A DNA stretch of 64,000 bases from Aurantiacibacter sp. D1-12 (GCF_028858515.1 NZ_JAPJZJ010000001.1:62001-126000); one strand, 5' to 3'; positions 48,478 through 58,558 are shown, numbered from the stretch's first letter. Notes: generated by a model from the sequence alone, not told the origin. A program made the numbers and translations.

Positions 48478-49680
48478 TCAGGACGGCTTGCTGCGGAAGC
48501 TTTCGCGCTGCTGCGCGTGGTGGCGATGCGGTGAGCTGGCTGCGCGCGCCTGTTCGTCCCGCATGGCTTCAAGCGATGCACCTGACAGCGGCATTTCAAG
48601 GTGGCGATAAACGCGGGCCACTTCTGTTTCCCAGTCGACATTGAGCGCATCAAAATCGACAACCGCATGCGGCCCATCAAAATCGGCCAAGGCTGCTTCC
48701 ATCCGCGCGTCTCGCAGCGCGATTTTCCGGGTAACTTCGCCCTCGATCCAGTCCATATCCACCGCGTCTGACTGGATCGTCATCTGGTTGGCGACGAGCG
48801 ATGCCGAGCTGCTCACCAGATCATCCTGATCGCGGCGCGTCACGATCACGCGGGCATCGGGGAACTCGGCCAGGATCGCAGGCAAATCCTCAGTGAACTG
48901 CGGAACCTTGAGTACACGCGGTCGATGGGTGTTCTCGTGCCAGCAAGCGTCGGTGCGCAGGATACGCCCGAATTCACGATAAATCGCCGCCGGATCGCGA
49001 TCTTCGGAAAAGGCGGTGAAACTCGGCACACGCCATTGTGCTTCATAGGCACAGTGATCGAGTGCGCAGGCGAGCCAGCCAAGCTCTTCGTCGGGGCGGG
49101 TAGTGCCAAACGGGTGGATCGAATCGAGCCATGGATCGAGCGTACGGGCGAAGAGAAGCGTGAGCGCGGACCATGCCGGGCGCGTGTCGGGTTTGCGGGG
49201 AACAGGATGCCAGCTGTCGCAAAACCGGGTTGCCGCAAGGATAGGGTCAGCTGCCAGCAGGCGGTGGACACGCGTGGTACCGCTGCGCATCTGGCCGACG
49301 ATGATGATCGGTGGGGCAAGCTCGGTTTCGATCAGATCGGGCTGCTGGCTCCAGAGCTCACCCAGTTCCAGCCTTTGCCGGATAACGCGGACCAGTTGCC
49401 CGTGCGCCATCGTCAGGCCGAGCGCGTTGAGCTTTGCCTCGCGTTGCAGGGATTCGGCCAGCACTTCCAGCCTTAGACGGAAGTCGGCCATGTCGGCTTC
49501 GCTGCGCGGCCCACGTTCGCCTTCTGCCGGAACATCGCGCAGTGCCTTGCCCCAGAGAACGTCCACGTCGAGCGAGGGGCGACTGGTGATGCCGCGTGCC
49601 CAGCTCTTCTCCAGCCATCCGCAAACCCGTTCAACATGAGGTGATCGCGCGAGAGGGTGAGGGCGGGGCGGTAAGCTCAT
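48478..49680 (-). CDS. Sulfotransferase family protein
   Basis: The protein has 400 residues. The PAPS 5'-phosphosulfate loop is IIIVGQMRSGTTRVHRLLAA (about 125-144). A 3'-phosphate-type segment DARVIVTRRDQDDLVSSSAS follows. Other parts (PFGTTRPDEELGWLACALDH) match the large, uncharacterised sulfotransferase families common in sphingomonads. The acceptor is unknown. It is convergent with ndk across the terminator and just after purN on the same strand (3 bases). Confidence 0.85.
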   Translation of the reverse strand: MSLPPRPHPLARSPHVERVCGWLEKSWARGITSRPSLDVDVLWGKALRDVPAEGERGPRSEADMADFRLRLEVLAESLQREAKLNALGLTMAHGQLVRVIRQRLELGELWSQQPDLIETELAPPIIIVGQMRSGTTRVHRLLAADPILAATRFCDSWHPVPRKPDTRPAWSALTLLFARTLDPWLDSIHPFGTTRPDEELGWLACALDHCAYEAQWRVPSFTAFSEDRDPAAIYREFGRILRTDACWHENTHRPRVLKVPQFTEDLPAILAEFPDARVIVTRRDQDDLVSSSASLVANQMTIQSDAVDMDWIEGEVTRKIALRDARMEAALADFDGPHAVVDFDALNVDWETEVARVYRHLEMPLSGASLEAMRDEQARAASSPHRHHAQQRESFRSKPS

Positions 49681-49683
49681 GCG

Positions 49684-50658
49684 CTAGAACTGGTCCGCCG
49701 CGTCGTGCAGCTTGGTCAATCGCTTGGGCGCCACCATGCGCCAGCTACGTTCGATCCACTCGGTAACCAGGTCCCAGTCAACGCCCGGACGATTGAGAAT
49801 GATCCCGACCCAGCCGCTGGCGCCGTAATAGGCGGGCTTGAAATAAGTTTCCGGCGCTGTCTCGGAAAGGCCGATAACCTCGTCCGGTCCGCTGGTTTTT
49901 ACCAAAATCGAAATGTGCTCGGTCCCGTGGAACTGGTCGAGGAAGTGGGCGAAGAACTTCCCGCTTTTTCCGCCCGTGTGCCAAGCGGGTGAGCCGTGGC
50001 TTTCGCGGTGTTCGGCTTCGGGTTGGGCGAGAGCGAGTTTGCTCACCTTCTCCAGCAGCCAGTCCGCCCGATATTGCCGCCCGACATATTCGGCGAACAG
50101 GCGAGGGTAGAGCTGGTATTCGGCAAGTATCACCCGCGCGGCCAGGCTGTCTGCGGTGTCATCGGGCAGAATGGCGACGGGCACCTGACCCAGCAGAGGC
50201 CCCCCATCGAGCTCTGCTGTCACCAGATGGATCGAGCAACCACCGAACTTGTCTCCTGCATCAATGGCGCGCTGGTGAGTGTCGAGCCCCTTGTACTTCG
50301 GCAGCAGCGATGGGTGCGTGTTGACCATCCGGCCTTCCCAGCCGGCCACGAAGTCCTCTGTCAGGATGCGCATGTAGCCGCACAGGGCGAGATACTCTGC
50401 ACCGCTTTCACGCAGGGCCGCGTCCATAATCTCTTCGTGCTCGCGTCGGTCCATGCCCTTGCTGGGATGGGCGAAGGTGGCGATGCCTTCAGCTTCGGCG
50501 ATTTTCAGTCCCGGCGCATCGGGGCGGTTGGAGGCGACGAGGACTATTTCATAAGGGCAGCCCGGCAGACGGGACTGGAACAGCAGCGCAGACATGGTCG
50601 TGCCATTGCCCGAAAGCAGACAGGCGACCTTTACCTTGAGCTCACTGCCGTCAGGCAT
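49684..50658 (-). CDS. purN: GAR formyltransferase PurN fused to a YjbR/MmcQ-like domain
   Basis: The protein has 324 residues from the ATG at 50658, which overlaps the purM end by 8 bases. Residues 1-205 are Pur[53 protein letters not shown] (catalytic Asn and His), [12 protein letters not shown] (catalytic Asp). From about 210 a second domain follows with [60 protein letters not shown], a YjbR/MmcQ (DUF419) fold. PurN normally stands alone at about 210 residues. It formylates GAR in purine synthesis; the role of the added domain is unknown. Confidence 0.92.
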   Translation of the reverse strand: MPDGSELKVKVACLLSGNGTTMSALLFQSRLPGCPYEIVLVASNRPDAPGLKIAEAEGIATFAHPSKGMDRREHEEIMDAALRESGAEYLALCGYMRILTEDFVAGWEGRMVNTHPSLLPKYKGLDTHQRAIDAGDKFGGCSIHLVTAELDGGPLLGQVPVAILPDDTADSLAARVILAEYQLYPRLFAEYVGRQYRADWLLEKVSKLALAQPEAEHRESHGSPAWHTGGKSGKFFAHFLDQFHGTEHISILVKTSGPDEVIGLSETAPETYFKPAYYGASGWVGIILNRPGVDWDLVTEWIERSWRMVAPKRLTKLHDAADQF

Positions 50659-51748
50659 CGTGGCCGGCTTCCCAGTCTTCCTTGCCGCTCCAGGTGCCCG
50701 CAGAGCCGCGAACGGTGCAGCCGCGCTGACCTTCGGTGATAACGCCGATGTTGAGGACCTCTTCGCCAGCGTCGAGAAGCGAGGCGGTGACTGCATCGAC
50801 ATTGTCCGGCGACACGGCCAACACCATTCCGACGCCGCAATTGAACGTGCGCGCCATTTCGCCAGGCTCGATATTGCCTTGCGCCTGCAGGAACGCCATC
50901 AGTCGTGGCTGCTCCCAGCTATCGGCATCTACTACGGCGCGAGCCCCTTCAGGAAGGACGCGCGGCAGATTCTCCAGCAATCCACCGCCGGTAATATGAG
51001 CAAGAGCATCGATCTTTCCGGCCCGCACGACAGGCAGCAGGCTCTTAACGTAAATACGCGTCGGCTCGATCAGCGCATCGATCAACAGGCGATCTTGATC
51101 GAACAGGGCAGGGCGGTCGAGCCGCCACATCTTGTCCTTTGCCAGGCGACGGACGAGCGAGTAGCCGTTCGAATGTACGCCTGAACTGGGCAGGCCGAGC
51201 AAGACATGGCCGGGTGCAACGCGCTCCCCGGTCAGCTGCTCACCGCGTTCCACCGCGCCGACACAGAAGCCCGCTAGATCGTAATCGCCATCGGCATACA
51301 TGCCCGGCATTTCCGCTGTCTCCCCGCCAATCAGCGCGCATCCGGCTTGCTGGCACCCCTCCGCGATCCCGGCGATCACACGCTCTGCGACGCCGTTGTC
51401 CAGCTTTCCGGTGGCGAAGTAATCGAGGAAAAACAGCGGCTCTGCGCCCTGAACGATCAGGTCATTTACGCACATGGCGACGAGATCGATGCCGACGGTA
51501 TCGTGCCGGTCATTCTCGATGGCGAGCTTCAGCTTGGTGCCGACACCATCATTGCCCGCAACGAGCAGTGGATCTTTGTAGCCAGCCGCTTTGGGATCGA
51601 AGAAGCCGCCAAATCCGCCGATTTCGCCATCCGCACCCGGGCGCATGGTGGCTTTCACAAGGGGGCCAATCGCTTTCACGAGACGGTTGCCCGCATCGAT
51701 CGAGACACCCGCCTGCTCGTAGGTGTAAGAAGTGTTGTCTGCGCTCAT
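50651..51748 (-). CDS. purM: Phosphoribosylformylglycinamidine cyclo-ligase (AIR synthetase)
   Basis: The protein has 365 residues from the ATG at 51748. Family marks include [80 protein letters not shown] and [16 protein letters not shown]. It closes the imidazole ring in purine synthesis using ATP. It forms an overlapping operon with purN, as in E. coli, and is divergent from the DUF2066-like gene across 68 bases. Confidence 0.96.
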   Translation of the reverse strand: MSADNTSYTYEQAGVSIDAGNRLVKAIGPLVKATMRPGADGEIGGFGGFFDPKAAGYKDPLLVAGNDGVGTKLKLAIENDRHDTVGIDLVAMCVNDLIVQGAEPLFFLDYFATGKLDNGVAERVIAGIAEGCQQAGCALIGGETAEMPGMYADGDYDLAGFCVGAVERGEQLTGERVAPGHVLLGLPSSGVHSNGYSLVRRLAKDKMWRLDRPALFDQDRLLIDALIEPTRIYVKSLLPVVRAGKIDALAHITGGGLLENLPRVLPEGARAVVDADSWEQPRLMAFLQAQGNIEPGEMARTFNCGVGMVLAVSPDNVDAVTASLLDAGEEVLNIGVITEGQRGCTVRGSAGTWSGKEDWEAGHDA

Positions 51749-51816
51749 GGCACTGCCATAGTCTTTCGGGCTTGGATTTCCACTCGTCATTGGGCAAAAG
51801 GCACTCGATTTCCCCG

Positions 51817-53103
51817 ATGAGCATACTTTCGATCACTTCTCGCCCCCAGGCATTGCGCAATCCGGCCCTGTTCGGACTGGTTGCGGCTGCATTGCTGTGC
51901 CTGATCGCGGGCGCTTCGCTCGTTGCGCAGGTCTCGGGAGATCGCGGTATCGCGCCCGTGGCGAGCAGTACCGATATCGATGTTCAGGGAATCGAAGTAA
52001 ACGCGACCGGCGATTCGGCAGAGGATGCCCGCGCCAACGGCTGGCGGCAGGCACAGCGCCTCGCGTGGCAGCAGCTGGGTGGCCCGGCCATCCCCGATTC
52101 GCGGCTCGAATCGCTGGTGGCGGCCATAGTGGTGGAAGAAGAGCAGATTGGCCCGCGTCGTTATGTCGCAAGACTCGGCGTGATTTTCGATCGCCAGCGT
52201 GCAGGCTCGTTGCTCGGATCTTCGGGACGCCGCGCGCGGTCCGCGCCGATGCTCACCTTGCCGACGCTTATCTCGGGCGGAACACAGACGATGTTCGAGG
52301 TGCGCAATCCGTGGCAGCGCGCATGGGCGGAATACCAGTTCGGCAATAGCGCGATCGACTATGTGCGTCCCTCGGGCTCCGGCGGTGAATCGCTGCTCCT
52401 TACCTATGGTCAAACCGGTCGCCGCAGCCGTGCCTGGTGGAACAATATCCTCGATCAGTTCGGCGCGGCAGACGTTGTGGTGCCGATTGCCAATCTGGAA
52501 TTCCAGTATCCGGGCGGTCCGGTGACCGGACGCTTCACCGCGCGCTATGGACCGGACAATCGCTATCTCGACAGCTTTATACTGGAGGCGGACAATGCCG
52601 CGCAGCTTCCCGCCATGCTCAATCGCGCGGTGGAGCGGTTCGACTCCATTTTCGCCGAAGCACTGGCATCGGGCCGCTTGCGTCCGGACCCGACTCTGAC
52701 GCTCGACAATATCGAAATCAGCCCGGAAATCCGCGCCTTGCTCGACGAAGCGCGACGCGCCGAGGCGGCTGAACGTGCTGCCGCTGCAGGGGAGGATGAT
52801 AGCGTCGCTTCTGCCGGACTTCCTGAAGGAGAGCAGCCCGCCACGCCAGACCAGCCTGCAGCAGCTGCGGCCACCTATGTGGTGCAGGTCGCGACCCCCG
52901 ATGCAGCGTCTTACGACACGGCGCTCAGCAATCTGCGCGGTACGCCGGGCGTGAGCGGCGTGGCGATCACGTCGACAGCAATAGGTGGCAATTCGGTTAT
53001 GCGCGTGACCTACTCGGGCGAGCTGTCCGCGCTCGCAGGCGCACTGCGATCACGCGGATGGGCGGTCAATGAAGGGCAGAACGCGCTCGGCATTTCGCGG
53101 TAG
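51817..53103 (+). CDS. Exported or membrane-tethered protein, possibly DUF2066-like
   Basis: The protein has 428 residues. An N-terminal hydrophobic stretch ([20 protein letters not shown]) is a signal or anchor. The next part ([40 protein letters not shown]) resembles DUF2066 proteins, though I am not certain. The middle has a Trp-rich region. An Ala- and Glu-rich linker (about 325-355) leads to a small beta-alpha-beta C-terminal domain ([20 protein letters not shown] to [10 protein letters not shown]) that looks ferredoxin-like but has no CxxC metal motif. Function unknown. The Hda-like gene starts 8 bases after its stop. Confidence 0.75.
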   Translation: MSILSITSRPQALRNPALFGLVAAALLCLIAGASLVAQVSGDRGIAPVASSTDIDVQGIEVNATGDSAEDARANGWRQAQRLAWQQLGGPAIPDSRLESLVAAIVVEEEQIGPRRYVARLGVIFDRQRAGSLLGSSGRRARSAPMLTLPTLISGGTQTMFEVRNPWQRAWAEYQFGNSAIDYVRPSGSGGESLLLTYGQTGRRSRAWWNNILDQFGAADVVVPIANLEFQYPGGPVTGRFTARYGPDNRYLDSFILEADNAAQLPAMLNRAVERFDSIFAEALASGRLRPDPTLTLDNIEISPEIRALLDEARRAEAAERAAAAGEDDSVASAGLPEGEQPATPDQPAAAAATYVVQVATPDAASYDTALSNLRGTPGVSGVAITSTAIGGNSVMRVTYSGELSALAGALRSRGWAVNEGQNALGISR

Positions 53104-53111
53104 GTTTGGCC

Positions 53112-53717
53112 GTGGAGCAGATCGCATTACCTCTGAAGGCCGGAAAAGGCCCCGCAAGCATCGTCATCGGCCATGGAAATGCGCATGTCGCTGAGGCGCT
53201 GACTGCGCCCGAAAGTTGGCCCTTCTGCGCCGCTGTTCTCACAGGTCCGCCGCGTTCGGGGAAATCGCTGTTCGCGCGCTGGTTCGCCGAGAGCGGGAAG
53301 GGCGAGGTCATCGATGATGCGCAGGCGATGGACGAGGACGCTGTTTTCCACCAATGGAACCGCGCACAGGAAGGTGCCACCGCATTGCTTGTTATAGGCG
53401 GAGAGCCACCGTGGGACATTGCCTTGCCGGACCTTAAGTCGCGCCTTGGCGGTTCGCTGCAGCTCGAAATCGGGCAGCCAGACGATGACATGGCGCGCGA
53501 CCTGCTGCTCTCGCTTGCGGAAGAGCGCGGATTGCCGTTGCGCAGCGATGCAGCGGACTATCTGGTTCCGCGCGCCAGCCGGTCACATGCGGCGCTGGAG
53601 CGGCTGGTGGAGACCATCGATCGCTTGTCTCTGGAACGAAAAGCCCCACCTAACCTTGGTATCTGGCGCGCCGCGCTTGAAGCCGTGCACGGCCCGGAAG
53701 AGCCGCGCTTGCTTTAG
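53112..53717 (+). CDS. hdaA: Hda-like / DnaA-related P-loop protein
   Basis: The protein has 201 residues from the GTG at 53112; a TTG 6 bases earlier is possible. It starts QIALPLKAGKGPASIVIGHG like Hda and DnaA homologues, with Walker A LTGPPRSGKSLFARWFAE and an acidic VIDDAQAM in place of Walker B, then LPDLKSRLGGSLQLEIGQPD and a helical C-terminal part with ALERLVETIDRLSLE. HdaA stimulates ATP hydrolysis by DnaA to stop over-initiation in Caulobacter; this role is inferred here. It lies directly after the unknown exported protein gene and is followed by cysE. Confidence 0.85.
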   Translation: MEQIALPLKAGKGPASIVIGHGNAHVAEALTAPESWPFCAAVLTGPPRSGKSLFARWFAESGKGEVIDDAQAMDEDAVFHQWNRAQEGATALLVIGGEPPWDIALPDLKSRLGGSLQLEIGQPDDDMARDLLLSLAEERGLPLRSDAADYLVPRASRSHAALERLVETIDRLSLERKAPPNLGIWRAALEAVHGPEEPRLL

Positions 53718-53747
53718 GCAGGTTTTAATGGGAAACTGGTTTGCACC

Positions 53748-54473
53748 ATGTTTGAACGGTTGATCAGCTATCTGGACTCTATCCGTGAAAGGGATCCGGC
53801 ACCGCGTTCGCGTTGGGAAATTCTGCTTTACCCGGGTGTTATTGCGCTGGGTTTTCATAGGGGTGCGCACTGGCTGTTTGAAGCCAAGTTGTTCTTCCTT
53901 GCGCGATTTGTGAACCACTTCAGCCGCTTCCTGACCGCGATTGATATTCACCCGGGTGCCAAGATCGGGAAGAACTTCTTCATCGATCATGGTTTTACGG
54001 TAATCGGAGAAACCGCAGAGATCGGCGACAACGTCACCATCTACCAGTGCGTGACGCTTGGCGGCACCAACCCGACCAATGGCAAGGGCGGAAAGCGTCA
54101 TCCGACGCTGAAGGACAACGTCATTATCGGCTCGGGTGCGCAGGTGATCGGTCCGATCACAGTCGGCGAACGCGGCCGCGTGGGTGCCAATGCTGTTGTC
54201 ACAGATGATGTGCCCGAAGGCGCAACGATGATCGGCCTGAAAGCCCGCTCCACTCTCGTACCGGCAGAGGAATGGGTGAAGGAATTCATTCCCTATGGCA
54301 CGCCTTGCGATGATCCTTGCGCAGAGGGTGAGAGCAGCGATTGTGTCGAGAAGCTGCAAAAGGACGTGACGCGGCTACAGGAACAGCTTGAAGCCCTACA
54401 AAAGCAACGCGCAGGCAAAGTTGAACCCGCACCTGACCTGTTCGCTGAGCGGAAGAGTGGCACCAAGAGCTGA
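53748..54473 (+). CDS. cysE: Serine O-acetyltransferase
   Basis: The protein has 241 residues, the short type of SAT. It has the N-terminal helical part (WEILLYPGVIALGFHRGAHW) and hexapeptide repeats of the left-handed beta helix: IDIHPGAKIGKNFFIDHGFT, GETAEIGDNVTIYQCVTLGG, IIGSGAQVIGPITVGE. It acetylates serine to feed cysteine synthesis. The last 60 residues form a charged coiled-coil tail (CVEKLQKDVTRLQEQLEALQ). Its stop overlaps the DUF2794 start as TGATG. Confidence 0.95.
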   Translation: MFERLISYLDSIRERDPAPRSRWEILLYPGVIALGFHRGAHWLFEAKLFFLARFVNHFSRFLTAIDIHPGAKIGKNFFIDHGFTVIGETAEIGDNVTIYQCVTLGGTNPTNGKGGKRHPTLKDNVIIGSGAQVIGPITVGERGRVGANAVVTDDVPEGATMIGLKARSTLVPAEEWVKEFIPYGTPCDDPCAEGESSDCVEKLQKDVTRLQEQLEALQKQRAGKVEPAPDLFAERKSGTKS

Positions 54474-54832
54474 TGCAGCCGGGACCGGTTTCTCCCAACG
54501 TTATTGCATTCCCCGGCAACAGGCCGCCATCACAAGTCGGTTTTGACCGGCAGGAACTCGCACGCATTCTCGACCTTTACGGGCGTATGGTCGCAGCGGG
54601 TGAGTGGCGCGACTATGCGATGCACTTTGACAAGCACTGTGCGAGTTTTGCCGCTTTTCGCCGCACTGCGGAAGTGCCGCAGTTGCGCGTCGAGAAACGT
54701 CCTGCAATGCGCAACAGGCAGGGCATGTGGGCGCTGTTTGGAGAGCAGGGGCAGGTGCTCAAGCGCGGGCATGAGCTTAGTAATGTACTCGCTCCGGTCG
54801 AGCGGCGGCTTGTGAAAGTAATCGAAGACTGA
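54473..54832 (+). CDS. DUF2794 family protein
   Basis: The protein has 119 residues. The sequence FDRQELARILDLYGRMVAAG, EWRDYAMHFDKHCASFAAFR, AEVPQLRVEKRPAMRNRQGM and WALFGEQGQVLKRGHEL matches a small alphaproteobacterial family of unknown role. The start overlaps the cysE stop by one base, so it is coupled to it. Confidence 0.85.
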   Translation: MQPGPVSPNVIAFPGNRPPSQVGFDRQELARILDLYGRMVAAGEWRDYAMHFDKHCASFAAFRRTAEVPQLRVEKRPAMRNRQGMWALFGEQGQVLKRGHELSNVLAPVERRLVKVIED

Positions 54833-54841
54833 CAGCAACGT

Positions 54842-55270
54842 TCAGCCAACGTGCTCCGAGCTCGCTATTTGTGCTTTGCGCCGTCTAATCCCGATTGTCG
54901 CTAGCGTGATAAGCGTCGGGAAAAGAAATCCCATGAAATATGACAGCGGGTGGCGGCCTTCGGTGAAGTCCACCTGAAAATCGGTCAGATGCGCCCATAA
55001 TTGCGTTCCCACCAACGAGCCGATGCATATCCACATCAGCCACAGACCTCCCCGGACACCCAATAACACGCACGACAGGCTGATAGCTATCGCTGCACGC
55101 AGGGCGGATTGGAGATACTCGAACCCGGTATGCGTGCTGCTGCCCGGGGAGATGTAGAGATCGAACAACGTGTACGTGTGATACCCTATCAGCAAACCAG
55201 CAAGAGCCAGAATTACAAGGCGTAACACCAGCTGGAGGCTGTCAAATCGTGAATTTGTAGCAGAAGCCAT
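54842..55270 (-). CDS. Four-helix membrane protein of unknown function
   Basis: The protein has 142 residues from the ATG at 55270, which has GGGAAGG 8 bases upstream; the longer open frame is rejected. Four hydrophobic helices are seen (LVLRLVILALAGLLIGYHTY, AAIAISLSCVLLGVRGGLWL, MWICIGSLVGTQLWAHL, MGFLFPTLITLATIGI). I do not recognise it. A terminator of the upstream DUF2157 gene ends just before it. It is convergent with DUF2794 with 9 bases between stops. Confidence 0.7.
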   Translation of the reverse strand: MASATNSRFDSLQLVLRLVILALAGLLIGYHTYTLFDLYISPGSSTHTGFEYLQSALRAAIAISLSCVLLGVRGGLWLMWICIGSLVGTQLWAHLTDFQVDFTEGRHPLSYFMGFLFPTLITLATIGIRRRKAQIASSEHVG

Positions 55271-55285
55271 ATTTTGAACCTTCCC

Positions 55286-55322
55286 AAGAAAAACCGGGCC
55301 CACGAACAATGCGCGGGCCCGG
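55286..55322 (-). terminator. Intrinsic terminator after the DUF2157 gene
   Basis: On the minus strand CCGGGCCC (55322-55315), a 13-base loop and GGGCCCGG (55301-55294) are followed by TTTTTCTT. It is 18 bases after the DUF2157 gene stop. Confidence 0.88.
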
Positions 55323-55339
55323 CACTTGTCGTTACGATC

Positions 55340-56395
55340 TCAGGCAGCGGGTGCCAGAATCCCGACTACAGGGAGTTTTTCCTGCAAATCGCTTGGCAAC
55401 TTGCTTACTAAGCTGCCGCGGATGCCTGGCCAGAAAGCGGACAGCATCAGCAATGCAGAGCCGATGACCAGAGCAGTCAAAGCAACGCTCAGCTCAACCA
55501 TGCCGTATTCGCCGAATAGTTCTGATAGTGCGAAGAGCACATAGGCGAGGGCAGAGACAAGAAGCGCACGGCGATCGATGGCGAGGGCCACGAGGCCGAA
55601 GGCCAGATAGACCACCAGCACCAGCACAGCGCCTGCGACGCCCACGGTGCTGCCATCGTTGATGCCAAGCCAGTGGAAAATCGGGTGCGCGATCATCGGA
55701 GCGGCGAGCAGGTGCAGCCAGAAGGCAACGTCGCTGCGGCGGGTTTGCCGCGCACGATCGCTCATGTCCCAGCGCATCGCGAAGGCGAAAATCGCAAGGC
55801 CAGCGATAAAGACGAGAGCGAGCAAGACCTGCTCCGGATTCTCTAGTGTGTCAGGCCCGATGGCCGTGACGATCAGCGCAATCACCGATGCAGCCACCGT
55901 CGCAGCAAGCGCGGCAATGGTGATCGGTACCATGAAGCGCCGCCAGTGCACGAATGCGCCCACTGCGCCCGAGATGAAAGTGAGCGTGATCAGCCCGGCA
56001 ATCACACGATCATTCTGGTCCAGATTGGTCTCGCTCAGCACTTCAATAGGTGCAGCAATAATCCCGCCGACAAAGGCGAGCAGCAAAACGATTGAGGGCA
56101 GCGCCATACGGCGGCGCTTGGTGAAAAATTCGGCCATGAACCAGGCCGCAACAGCGACAAGCACGCCTGCCAGTCCCGGGGCGATGGCGCCGCCGATACC
56201 GGCCATGGCAACCAGCAGCAACACCGCCGCGATGGTCACAAAGATATCGTTGAATGAATTGACGAGACGGAAGTTCTCTTCATCCGTCACCGGCATCTTG
56301 CGAGCGTGCGCGACATGGCTGCGCAAGGCCTCGGCTGCTTCTGCGCTGATTGCCCCACCAGCCACAGCATCGCGAAGATCCTGTTCGCTATACAT
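55340..56395 (-). CDS. DUF2157 family multi-spanning membrane protein
   Basis: The protein has 351 residues from the ATG at 56395, with GGAGGA 7 bases upstream; an open frame five residues longer lacks this. The N-terminus YSEQDLRDAVAGGAISAEAA with a basic cytoplasmic segment and FNDIFVTIAAVLLLVAMAGI is like DUF2157. About ten membrane helices follow. Role unknown; no partner gene is adjacent. A terminator follows it. Confidence 0.8.
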   Translation of the reverse strand: MYSEQDLRDAVAGGAISAEAAEALRSHVAHARKMPVTDEENFRLVNSFNDIFVTIAAVLLLVAMAGIGGAIAPGLAGVLVAVAAWFMAEFFTKRRRMALPSIVLLLAFVGGIIAAPIEVLSETNLDQNDRVIAGLITLTFISGAVGAFVHWRRFMVPITIAALAATVAASVIALIVTAIGPDTLENPEQVLLALVFIAGLAIFAFAMRWDMSDRARQTRRSDVAFWLHLLAAPMIAHPIFHWLGINDGSTVGVAGAVLVLVVYLAFGLVALAIDRRALLVSALAYVLFALSELFGEYGMVELSVALTALVIGSALLMLSAFWPGIRGSLVSKLPSDLQEKLPVVGILAPAA

Positions 56396-56462
56396 ACAAA
56401 TCCTCCCCACAGGAGTTGTCCCAGCGGAGAAATGTAGCTTACTGTATTATTAAGTCAATACA

Positions 56463-57134
56463 CTAGAGTGAGCGGATCGAGGGGGCAAGTTCCGCGAAGG
56501 CGCTGATCACCGCATCCGCGCCAAGCTTGGTCACCGGCTCGTCGCAATAGCCGAACGAGCAAGCGACAACCGGAAGTCCGGCAGACTTGCCTGCGCGCAC
56601 GTCGTAGGTTGTGTCCCCAACCATCACCGCGCGGCCACCGCCGCAGTCTGCAATAGCTGCGTGGAGCATATCAGGTGCGGGCTTGGCATTTTCCCGGCCC
56701 AGAGTATCTCCGCCATAGATGACAGGAAAGAAGTGCGTCATTTCGAGCGCGTCGAGCAGTTCGCGAGCCGGTTTCTCTGACTTGTTCGTACAGATTGCCA
56801 GTTTTGCTCCGGCGGTCTGGAGCTCTTGCAGCGCCTCGATACAGCCGGGGTAGGGCACGGTGTTCACCGCAATATTGTCCCAGTAGAAGTCGAGCAGGGC
56901 ACGGGTAAGCTGGCGATACTCCCCATCGTCAATCATGCCGCCGGTTGCCTCAAGCGCTCGGGTCAGCATCATATCCGTCCCTCCACCTATCAGCCCGCGC
57001 GATGTGTTTTCACTTACAGGATCGCGTCCGATCTCTGCGAGGGCATGATTGACCGCAGGGCAAAGATCACGCGCGGAATCCACCAGCGTTCCGTCAAGGT
57101 CGAACAGGACAATATCAAAGGGAATGTTGCTCAT
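56463..57134 (-). CDS. gph: Phosphoglycolate phosphatase, HAD family
   Basis: The protein has 223 residues. The HAD motifs are DLDGTLVDSARD (nucleophile Asp), LAICTNKSEKPAREL, and KPAPDMLHAAI followed by VMVGDTTYDVRAGKSAG. The pattern fits Gph; it removes phosphate from 2-phosphoglycolate made in DNA repair or by Rubisco-type chemistry. HAD substrates are hard to tell from sequence. It is divergent from glmU across 62 bases. Confidence 0.9.
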   Translation of the reverse strand: MSNIPFDIVLFDLDGTLVDSARDLCPAVNHALAEIGRDPVSENTSRGLIGGGTDMMLTRALEATGGMIDDGEYRQLTRALLDFYWDNIAVNTVPYPGCIEALQELQTAGAKLAICTNKSEKPARELLDALEMTHFFPVIYGGDTLGRENAKPAPDMLHAAIADCGGGRAVMVGDTTYDVRAGKSAGLPVVACSFGYCDEPVTKLGADAVISAFAELAPSIRSL

Positions 57135-57196
57135 CGGCTCACGCAAATAGAGTGCGATATGGAAACCGCAATCATTTGGTGGCATGGGCCATAACC

Positions 57197-58558
57197 ATGA
57201 GTGAAAAGAGACCGATTGCCGCCATTATCCTTGCCGCGGGCAAGGGCACGAGGATGAAGAGTACGCGGCACAAGGTGCTGCACGAAGTGGGCGGACGTTC
57301 GATGATCGAACATCTGCTGGCGAGCGTTGAAGCCCTGTCACCGGTAAAGCTCGTCACCATTGTGGGTGAATCGCGCGAGCAGTTGCACGAGGCGCTCGGT
57401 GATCGCTGCGCTTTCGCGGTGCAAGAACCACAGCTAGGCACGGGCCATGCCGTTCAGCAGGCAGAGGAGGCCCTGGCAGGGTTTGAGGGTGATGTGCTGG
57501 TTCTGTATGGCGATGTGCCGTTCGTATCGACCGCCACGATGCAGGCGATGGTTGACCGGCTGAACGCTGCAGACGCTCCGTCATCGGTGGTTTTGGGCTT
57601 CGAACCGGAAGATCCGCTCCGCTATGGCCGCGTGATCGCGGAGCAGGGGCAGATCATCAAGATGGTCGAGTGGAAAGATGCTAGCGAGGAAGAACGCGCC
57701 TGCACCCTTTGCAACTCCGGTTTGCTGGCGGCGAAAGCTGAAGACCTGTTCGCGCTGCTTAAGCGTGTTTCGAACGACAATGCGCAGGATGAGTACTATC
57801 TGCCCGATATCGTCAATATCGCGATTGCGGACGGTGACAATTGCGCGGTTGTCTCGACTGAATGGCCTAACGAGGTTGCCGGGATCAACAGCCGCGCGGA
57901 ACTCGCTGCCGCCGAAGCGCAGTGGCAGGAATACAAGCGCATGGAAGCGATGGATGCCGGGGTAACTCTGCGCGGTCCGGAGACAGTTTTCTTCAGCTGG
58001 GATACCGAGATTGCCGAGGATGTGGTGATCGAGCCGAACGTCGTCTTCGGTCCGGGCGTGTCGATTGCTAGCGGCGCGCACATCAAGGCGTTCAGTCACC
58101 TTGAAGGCGCGACGGTTGGCGAGAGTGCCGAAGTTGGCCCTTACGCACGCTTGCGCCCTGGCGCGGTGATGGAAGCGGGCAGCAAGGTTGGCAATTTCGT
58201 TGAGATGAAGAAGGCGACGCTGGGTGAGGGCGCGAAGGCGAGCCATCTGACCTATCTCGGCGATGCAACAGTCGGGGCGGGCGCAAATATCGGCGCGGGT
58301 ACGATCACCTGCAATTATGACGGCTATTTCAAGCATCAAACCAAGATTGGTCCGCGTGCTTTCATCGGATCGAATAGTGCGCTGGTCGCCCCGGTCAACA
58401 TCGGCGCGGATGCGATTGTCGCAGCAGGTAGCGCAGTCACTCGCGATGTCGCTGATGGAGAGCTGCGGATGGTGCGTGCGGAACAGCTCGTAAAACCGGG
58501 CTGGGCCGATCGCTTCCACGATGCGATGAAGAAAAAGAAGAAGGCTGAAGGCAAGTGA
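57197..58558 (+). CDS. glmU: Bifunctional GlcN-1-P acetyltransferase / GlcNAc-1-P uridyltransferase
   Basis: The protein has 453 residues. The uridyltransferase has the N-terminal LAAGKGTRMKSTRHKVLHEV, LGTGHAVQQA and LYGDVPF. The acetyltransferase is a left-handed beta helix with GPYARLRPGA, NFVEMKKATLGEGAKASHLT, NIGAGTITCNYDGYFKHQTK and a C-terminal Lys-rich tail. It makes UDP-GlcNAc for peptidoglycan and lipid A. It is followed by a coupled small gene, then VapBC, then glmS, which makes its precursor. Confidence 0.97.
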   Translation: MSEKRPIAAIILAAGKGTRMKSTRHKVLHEVGGRSMIEHLLASVEALSPVKLVTIVGESREQLHEALGDRCAFAVQEPQLGTGHAVQQAEEALAGFEGDVLVLYGDVPFVSTATMQAMVDRLNAADAPSSVVLGFEPEDPLRYGRVIAEQGQIIKMVEWKDASEEERACTLCNSGLLAAKAEDLFALLKRVSNDNAQDEYYLPDIVNIAIADGDNCAVVSTEWPNEVAGINSRAELAAAEAQWQEYKRMEAMDAGVTLRGPETVFFSWDTEIAEDVVIEPNVVFGPGVSIASGAHIKAFSHLEGATVGESAEVGPYARLRPGAVMEAGSKVGNFVEMKKATLGEGAKASHLTYLGDATVGAGANIGAGTITCNYDGYFKHQTKIGPRAFIGSNSALVAPVNIGADAIVAAGSAVTRDVADGELRMVRAEQLVKPGWADRFHDAMKKKKKAEGK

